Notes under the pieces: model-generated
What the model saw: the letters and a program-made list of their open reading frames with translations, nothing else
Told to the model about the DNA's origin: nothing
Database searches by the model: none
Assembly (NCBI GenBank): GCA_017979445.1
Contig: CM030707.1
Location: forward strand, 21,520,586 to 21,584,585
Origin: Akebia trifoliata
Taxonomy: Eukaryota; Streptophyta; Magnoliopsida; Ranunculales; Lardizabalaceae
Direction of reading: 5' to 3'
DNA length: 64,000 bases
Made by a program: the position numbers and the translations under genes
Shown here: positions 58,901 to 64,000 of the stretch, piece by piece
How positions within the stretch are numbered: the first letter of the stretch is position 1
How the letters are laid out: each line of letters begins with the position of its first letter

Positions 58901-59866
58901 GATCAGACCTGACCGAATACCGTCTTCAACTCGATCCGCCACTTGGACCAATGACGAGAAGCTTGCAGTTGTATGACCCACTAGATGCGTATAGAATGAA
59001 TGGCCCAAAGTTGAGATGAATATGGTGTTCATTTCTTGTTCAGTCATAGGTGGTTTAACCTTAGAAGCCGATTCTCGCCACCTTTGGGCATATTCTTTCA
59101 CACTTTCCTTTGGCTTCCGAGTCATCTTGGCCATGTCATTTCTGTCCAATCCCATGTCCGTATTGAACCTATATTCTTCCGAAAACAATGTAGCTAGATC
59201 TTGCCAGCTCTTGATTCGAGAATGATCTAATTGAGAGAACCACGAAAGAGCCGCTCCCGTTAGACTCCTCTGAAATAGTTGGACCAACAACCTGTCATCG
59301 TCCCCAAACTGGCACATAGATCCGCAATAGAGTTTTAAGTGGGACATAGGGCACCCAATGCCATTGTATTTCTCGAAGTCAGGACATTTGAACTTTGGTG
59401 GTAATGATGCATTTGGGTAGAGGCAAAGATCTCTGAACCTCATTCCGCTTGCAGAATCCTTTCCTTTCATTCTTCGGATCTCTTCCTCGACTGCCTCGAG
59501 CTTGCTTGCGAGTTTCTCCTCTGTGGTACTCCTTACCTCGGCTGCCCTGAATTCACATTCTTCTTCTTGAATGACTTCATGTCGTGGTGGATTGCAGTGA
59601 ATGTGAATCGGTGGCCCTTGATTGGCAGGAATGGTGGGTGGTAAGGTATTCGGTGCTTGCGGAGGTTGTTGTTGTGGTTGTTCGGGTGTGGCCTGGTTCG
59701 AGCCAGAAGCTTGATGTTGGACGGCCTGGATGATACTTGGGTTGGCCATCAACAGATCAAGAATCTTATCGTGTTTTTCCAGTGCCTTCACCACCAAATC
59801 GAGCTTTGAAGCCAGATCCGTTACTACTTCAGTCGTTGTTTGCTGAGGTTGTTCTGAAGTGCTCAT
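55982..59866 (-). CDS. Gag-protease polyprotein with G-patch, Tat element
   Basis: I start at the ATG at 59866 (MSTSEQPQQTTTEVV). The frame is open 24 codons further up, but without an ATG. About 1294 residues. Order: Gag capsid region around residues 180-325 (LVQLFQRSLTGAALSWFSQL, KESVKEYAQRWRESA); a CX2H...GHX4C zinc knuckle near residue 465 (CEFHMGAPGHATDQC); a long Pro/Ser/Thr-rich stretch; an aspartic protease with LIDNGSALNVCPL near residue 890; a G-patch near residue 1064 (AGYRPKQGLGPKGKG). Gag packages RNA and protease processes the polyprotein. The active site reads D-N-G rather than D-T/S-G. The frame ends at 55982 and is not in frame with RT. Confidence 0.9.
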   Translation of the reverse strand: MSTSEQPQQTTTEVVTDLASKLDLVVKALEKHDKILDLLMANPSIIQAVQHQASGSNQATPEQPQQQPPQAPNTLPPTIPANQGPPIHIHCNPPRHEVIQEEECEFRAAEVRSTTEEKLASKLEAVEEEIRRMKGKDSASGMRFRDLCLYPNASLPPKFKCPDFEKYNGIGCPMSHLKLYCGSMCQFGDDDRLLVQLFQRSLTGAALSWFSQLDHSRIKSWQDLATLFSEEYRFNTDMGLDRNDMAKMTRKPKESVKEYAQRWRESASKVKPPMTEQEMNTIFISTLGHSFYTHLVGHTTASFSSLVQVADRVEDGIRSGLIYDLSSLGAPVGGSTQRKPVVLNKKKEEAQVNNVQPVQPFFISNQRPPIPQVPFKVNPPQATPAPPVFQFGQNPVFGQNPQFAQNHQTEQRRPNRIPRVFTRLPMTLSELLPALLRGEYLTKRQPNPEAIKGPGYNPNQFCEFHMGAPGHATDQCWQLKHQVQNLIDRKTIILDGPATQAPQQNINQNPLPTHNGGGNGPTVNAIERDEPSFNPSVLIAPIGSKVRVNLRKEPTSSSINALPQDTIHQPLSQLPVRLANLTIHSNSQTSNPSRPPLIIPYTSTISSSTARPPLIIPCTIPTSGPSSRPPLVIPYATPTPQTSSFSSRPPLILSYTNPQTPNTPTSTIKPSPPPLILHVKPDPQPMTIMSPKSFLYCSSQTVPWSYETLIVTSAGIEKPKEVMVTDIGHMTRSGRCYKIPEKEQKRQNEEDDRRKEKGKGKLVEEEQTLQGEPEKKKSRVTDKEATDLLKLIRKSEYNIVEQLNRMPAQISIFDLLLNSEHHREALLKVLSNAHVPETTSPEELEKTVGQIMASNPITFTEDELISGGRGHIEPLHIMVMCKGMMVARVLIDNGSALNVCPLQTVHKLNADLSYLRPTRRTVRAFDSRKTESLGELDLPVTIGSCTFEITFEILDIPSAFNLLLGRPWIHTAGAVPSSLHQRVKFIMGQRMISVLAENLIPADRSPDVPYIDVEITGDKEGFHAFQFTSINHIQRGKEKTRARWSKANLMVGRVMKRAGYRPKQGLGPKGKGRATLISIRKYIPYFGLGFKPTRKDISDMKDKKRELRLARRQNREPNVGNLGKVPHINISFPPSLKKSNDSAELPPTSHTGEPSIVSIEPVQLQEDSFVESPHSFTDGMDILFGGDSEWRQEEEEREPAKAEVATCEEEKSPFPFQIDWGSVVIPPTLQIPAPGFDDSHPEVMVISEPSRESPSQLIRPAEEGQVFKNWEEYPITYEASMGSRIPTASKKKRH

Positions 59867-60085
59867 GGTTGGTTGCGAGCGTAGAAAGTACGGAGGATTA
59901 TCGGGTGGTAAGTACTTTTTTCTAGGTCGTTTGGCCACCTGCGGACAAAAAGTTAGGCATTAATATATCGCTTACACAATGAAAATGCATGATAATTTAT
60001 TTAGGTCAGATTGGATTAAATGGTAAAGTTGCATTAAGAAAGCCTTGAATTTGGTTGAGGTTGAAAAATTATTTTTTTTTTTTTT

Positions 60086-60615
60086 GGCACAGAGCTGGGG
60101 TTTGTCGACACGGAACCAGATATTGATCAGCACGGAGCTGGGATTTGTCGGCACGGAGCCAAAGGTTTATCAGCACGGAGCTGAAGGTTCATTAGCACGG
60201 AGCTGGAAGTTTGTCAGCACGGAGCCGAATGTTTATCAGCACGGAGCCAAAGGTTTGTCAGCACGGAACTGAGGGTTCATCAGCACGGAGCCGGAGGTTT
60301 GTCAGCATGGAGCCAAAGGTTCATCAGCACGCAGCCGGAGGTTTGTCGGCACGGAGCCGAATGTTTATCAGCACGGAGCCAAAGGTTTGTCAGCACGGAG
60401 TTGAGGGTTCATCAGCACAGAGCCGGAGGTTTGTCAGCACGGAGCCGAAGGTTTTGTCAGCACGGAGCTATAGTTTATCAGCACGGAGCTGAAGGTTTGT
60501 CAGCACGGAGCCGAAGGTTTTGTTAGCACAGAGCTGGGGGTTTATCAGCACGGAGCTGAAGGTTTATCAGCACGGAGCTGAGGGTTCATCAGCACGGAGC
60601 CGGAGGTTTATCATA
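60086..60615. repeat. Minisatellite 1 in the Tat leader, about 22-bp unit
   Basis: Roughly two dozen units built on TCAGCACGGAGC followed by CGAAGGTTTG or variants (22 bp, some 23-24). GC-rich against AT-rich surroundings. It lies 220 bases upstream of the gag frame. The antisense strand is open in several frames only because of the repeat. Confidence 0.95.
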
Positions 60616-60685
60616 GATCATGGACATGGTTGAGATTGAAAGATTGATAGGGCACGGGTTGGGAATTCGACTTGAAGTGGATATA

Positions 60686-61262
60686 GGCCGTGAACCCATC
60701 TGACAGTGGGTATGAGTCGTGGACCTAATTGGAAGTGGATATGGGTCGTGGACCCGTTAGGATATGGATATGGGTCATGGACCCAATTGGAAATGGATAT
60801 GTGGTGTAAGCCTATTAGGATATGGATATGGGTCGTGGACCCAATTGGAAGTAGGTATGGGTCGTGGACCCATTCGAAAGTGGATATGGGTTGTGACCCA
60901 TTGGGACACGAATATGGGTCGTAAACCCATTTTGAGAGTGGATATGGGTGTGGACCCAGTTGGAATTGGGTATGGGTCGTGGACCCATTTGACAGTGGAT
61001 ATGGGTTGTGGACCCATTTGGATACGAATATGGGTCGTGGACCCATTTTGAGAGTGGATAGGGGTTGTGGACCCATTTGGAAGTGGGTATGGGTCGTGGA
61101 CCCATTTGAGAGTGGATATGAGTCGTGGACCCATTTGGAAGTGGGTATGGGTCGTGGACCCATTTAAGAGTGGATATGGGTCGTGGACCCGTTTGGAAGT
61201 GGGTATGGGTCGTGGACCCATTTTGAGAGTGGATATGGGTTGTGGATCTATTTGGAAGGACA
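60686..61262. repeat. Minisatellite 2 in the Tat leader, 29-bp unit
   Basis: About twenty units of 29 bp around TGGGTCGTGGACCCATTTG, alternating AGTGGATA and AGTGGGTA spacers. Each unit contains TGGGTC-GTG-GACCCA, a six-base-pair stem with a three-base loop. Because 29 is not a multiple of 3, three units (87 bp) cycle all frames. This explains the long overlapping frames on both strands. Confidence 0.95.
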
Positions 61263-61513
61263 TGGGTGAGGTTGATAGTGGGTCATGTTGGGTTGAAATC
61301 AGTTTCGATAGGTAGAGTGTAAGCGAGCTCCGTTTGGATCAAACACAAACTACGAGTGGTAGGCCTTAAGTTTAACGATAAAAACGATGTATTTAATCAT
61401 TCTCAAGCCTTAAAACTCAAAAGAAAAATAAAGTCCAAGAGAAAAGTTGTCAAGACTGATGTCATGGACGAAATGAGAAAAAAAAATTTTTTTTTTTTTT
61501 TTTTTTTTGGGGG

Positions 61514-61577
61514 GGTCCGTTTTTAATGAACGGACCGAAGTACTTTTATACTGGTCCGGTCTTTAAAAACGGACCAG
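61514..61577. other. Paired hairpins between T tracts in the Tat leader
   Basis: GGTCCGT...ACGGACC (61514-61536) and CTGGTCCG...CGGACCAG (61551-61577) each fold back, and share GGTCCG/CGGACC arms so they could also pair with each other. T-rich runs flank them (61491-61508, 61598-61627). Confidence 0.7.
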
Positions 61578-61593
61578 AACCTTAATTTTTGCC

Positions 61594-61627
<34 letters not shown>

Positions 61628-61630
<3 letters not shown>

Positions 61631-62263
61631 ATGCAAAGCATGAGCAAAGATTTTCCCCTTTACCTAGGGGGACATGTAAAGAAATAAAAAAAAAATAAGC
61701 CTAAAACCTATACAACTTGCCTTCGTGGGCTAAAAAAAAAAAAATACAAAGTCATCTCCTTGGATTGGAAAAATTACAATAATGAGAGGGTTGATAACTC
61801 ATTTTTCCAAAATTGTGTCCTAAGCCTCTAATCGTATTGAATGCATGCGGCTATAGGTGGCTTCACGGTTACCCATTCTTCAAACCTCAATGCATACCGA
61901 ACTACACATGTCTTAGGTTGGTGATTGGGTTGGATGTGTTCGTCCCCGTACCCGAAATAAGCGATCTCGAGTCGTGAAACTACTAAGCATCCGGGTTTAA
62001 ACTTTTATAGGTAGAGGAGGTTTGTGTAATGGGCTATGCAAGCGTAAGTGCGCAAGTGCATTTTAAAAAAACAAGTATCAACCCCCTTTTACAAGCATTC
62101 AACCCACAAAATATTAAAGAAAATATTACAACCATTCCCCAAGAATAAGAAGACAAAATATCCAACAAAACACAAACAACAACAATGTTAGAAACACATA
62201 TTAAAATTTGTTCTTTTTTTTTTTTTTTTAAATGGCCAAATGGTCATGGTTTGAACCCGCAAA
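61628..62263. other. Tat element leader, no frame seen
   Basis: Untranslated leader between the primer site and the arrays. There is no extra open frame of the Ogre ORF1 type that I can recognise. Confidence 0.5.
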
Positions 62264-62282
62264 CTCCCCAGTGGAGTCGCCA
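62264..62282 (-). other. Primer-binding site of the Tat element
   Basis: The minus strand reads TGGCGACTCCACTGGGGAG three bases inside the 5' LTR end. It fits the TGGCGAC... primer sites of Tat/Ogre elements, which I recall as tRNA-Arg type. The tRNA identity needs a database comparison. Confidence 0.8.
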
Positions 62283-62285
62283 AGT

Positions 62286-64000
62286 TGTAGACATGAAATG
62301 TTCGCCATGAACTTCAATACTACATTGTTTGGAGTCGCCACCATTCTTTTTTATAAATGGGTGTGAATGGGCACCCGAATCAATTTTTTTTTTAAAACCA
62401 TTTTTTATGGCATTGTAGTGACTCTCAATCATGGAAAAGGTATGGTCTACCTAAAATCTAAGTAAGGGGATTCGGTTAGAGAATGGGGAAGGTATTAAGC
62501 ACCCCATTCTCTCCACCTAAGGTGGTTACCTTTAGATTTGGCCATTTTTTGGAAAAAGATTAAATAAACAAGTAGAATGCATGAGATGCATGAAGTGGGT
62601 GAGTGCTCATAGTGTGTATGTACCTCATTAGAAGAGGATTTGATGTTGGTGTTGACATAAGAAATATCTTATGGAAGAAGACATTCTATGGTGTCAACAC
62701 ACTTTTGCATGAGTTGAGATGTTGGTTTGGGATTTTAGAGAAATTCCATGGATGGAATACCCTTAGATCCATAACCTTAATACATGCATGTTTAGCTAGA
62801 AACTTAGTGTTTTAACCCTATCAAGAGAGTTACACATTTCTTCATCATAGCCAACATGTGTGATGTGTGTGCATAGTGTACATTATGATGCATGATATGA
62901 GAATGGGTTAAAAAAAGGCTTCAACCTCCATCCTTTCGACCAAACCGCCTCAAGCATTCCATGCCCAAGGTTGAGGTTCAATCTACTCGGGATGAAGGAG
63001 GGTTCTCCATTACATCTTAAAGGCTTCTAAAAATAAAAAGAGAGGGATAAAGAAGAAGATGCAAAATAGAAACAAAAACAAATAAATAACTATTATCCCA
63101 CCTTGTCCCCTTGGAAGTCTTGAATGAATCTTGAACTTGAGTAATGGACTTAGGACTTGAAAGATGTAGTTGAGGGTTGAGAGATAAGGGTTGAGAGATG
63201 AGAGATGAGTAGAGAATTTGGTAGAGTTTTAGGTTGAGAGATGGGGGCTTGAGAGCATGAGTTGTTCATGGGAAATGAGGGTATTTATAGAGTTTTTGGA
63301 GAACTTTTGGGGATAAAGTGGTCCAACCCTAAAAATAATGAAATGGACATGAGGTTTAGGTTGTTTCTTTTTGGATTTTTCATTTGTATGAGGGTAAAGA
63401 TGACATTTGTGAAAAAACCCTAAAAGCATGCTTTGATCCTTGGTTTTTTGGTAAATAGAGGTGAGAGAACAAAGGTACTTTTGGGAGGATGAATGGGGGA
63501 GTGACATGTGTAAAGGTGGAGTGGTAGGTAAAAAGTAGATCTTGATTTATTTGTAAATAACTCATAAAGCAAGGGTGGAAGTGTAGTTTTGAAATGGACC
63601 AATGGGAAAACAAAAGCACATTTGGGAGGGTGAATAGGAGGATGACATGTGTAAAGGTGAAGTGGTATGTGAAAAGTAGACTTTGGTTCATTTGTAAATA
63701 ACTCATAAAGCAAGGGTAGAAGTATATTTTTGAAATGGACCAATGGGAGGACTCCATGTATGTACTTGAAGATTCCCACCTTTTGAGGGTATAATGGGAA
63801 GTTCTCTCACCTTGATGGATTATTACCAAAGACCCAATAACCTTTTTGGTTTGACTAAACTTTTTGAGAAGGGCATTCTAGAGTTTTCACAAAAGAAAAG
63901 TTGACCCTCCAATTAGATGATGCATTGGGTGTTGGAGGCTTATGAGGTATCAACATGTGTCATCTTGTGAAGGGGTGAGAGAATGGACTTGGAGTGGGTT
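62286..64000 (-). mobile_element. 5' LTR of the Tat element (cut by window edge)
   Basis: 1715 of about 2106 bases are present, collinear with 48034-49750. The TATA box is at 63282-63289. This copy drives transcription of the element. Confidence 0.95.

Larger units (their letters stand above)
48034..64000 (-). mobile_element. Nearly complete Ty3/gypsy element, Tat lineage
   Basis: Order in element direction: 5' LTR (cut by the window edge), primer site, a 2.3-kb leader with two minisatellite arrays, Gag-protease, RT-RNase H, second RNase H plus integrase, a 2-kb 3' region, polypurine tract and 3' LTR. Two RNase H domains, the second of archaeal type, between RT and integrase define the Tat clade (Ogre, Retand, TatI-III) among plant gypsy elements. 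Total length would be about 16.4 kb. The coding part is almost intact, with one frame break at about 53950 and a protease/RT frame change that may be an intron. Confidence 0.93.

Noticed and set aside
59867..59938. Upstream start of the Gag frame at 59938
   Set aside because: The codon is GTG, not ATG, in a eukaryotic element. The first ATG is at 59866.
60618..61263. Long open frames (162-181 codons) on the minus strand over the 29-bp array, resembling an extra Ogre-like ORF1
   Set aside because: They exist in several frames because the repeat has no stops. The peptide is pure repeat, with no domain.
1..64000. tRNA and rRNA genes
   Set aside because: I found no cloverleaf-like sequence with intact A and B boxes and no rRNA signature. 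The tRNA-like matches are the retroelement primer sites.

Overview
This is eudicot nuclear DNA. It is AT-rich, intron-containing and dominated by transposable elements. I cannot name the species. Only two loci look like working host genes: a heat stress transcription factor of the HsfA6/A7 type (41545-44443, minus) and a small early light-induced protein, ELIP (33875-34523, plus). A frameshifted second copy of the Hsf gene lies at 28071-30154, and two gene remnants at 5.4-7.1 kb resemble a DUF4079 membrane protein and an NADPH quinone oxidoreductase.

Layout. 1-1031: end of a minus-strand Ty1/copia element (gag start, primer site, LTR). 1.0-8.7 kb: an hAT-like non-autonomous element with a 180-bp tandem array, a CACTA-like end, and the two gene remnants. 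8.7-11.7 kb: a dead LINE. 12.5-13.8 kb: an LTR. 14.4-30.6 kb and 30.6-45.0 kb: two units of an old tandem segmental duplication. Each carries a repeat block, a foldback MITE, a dead LINE, a solo LTR at the same LINE site, a shared spacer and the Hsf gene. Later events split the units. Unit 1 gained a second solo LTR, a truncated LTR chimera and a CACTA element. Unit 2 gained a MITE in the Hsf intron and holds the ELIP block that unit 1 lacks.

The duplication junction falls in the promoter of Hsf copy 1. Copy 1 therefore has no heat-shock elements, has a frameshift in the DNA-binding domain, and has lost its C-terminus. Copy 2 keeps two near-perfect heat-shock elements and an open frame, but has an unusual Asp-to-Gly change in the DNA-binding domain.

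48.0-64.0 kb: a nearly complete, young Ty3/gypsy element of the Tat lineage on the minus strand, identified by its two RNase H domains. It has Gag-protease with a G-patch, RT-RNase H, and a second RNase H plus integrase. It also has a possible intron and two minisatellite arrays upstream of gag. Its 5' LTR runs off the right edge. I see no novel multi-gene system. The most informative signals are the decay history of the Hsf pair, the shrunken ELIP linker exon and the odd leader of the Tat element.
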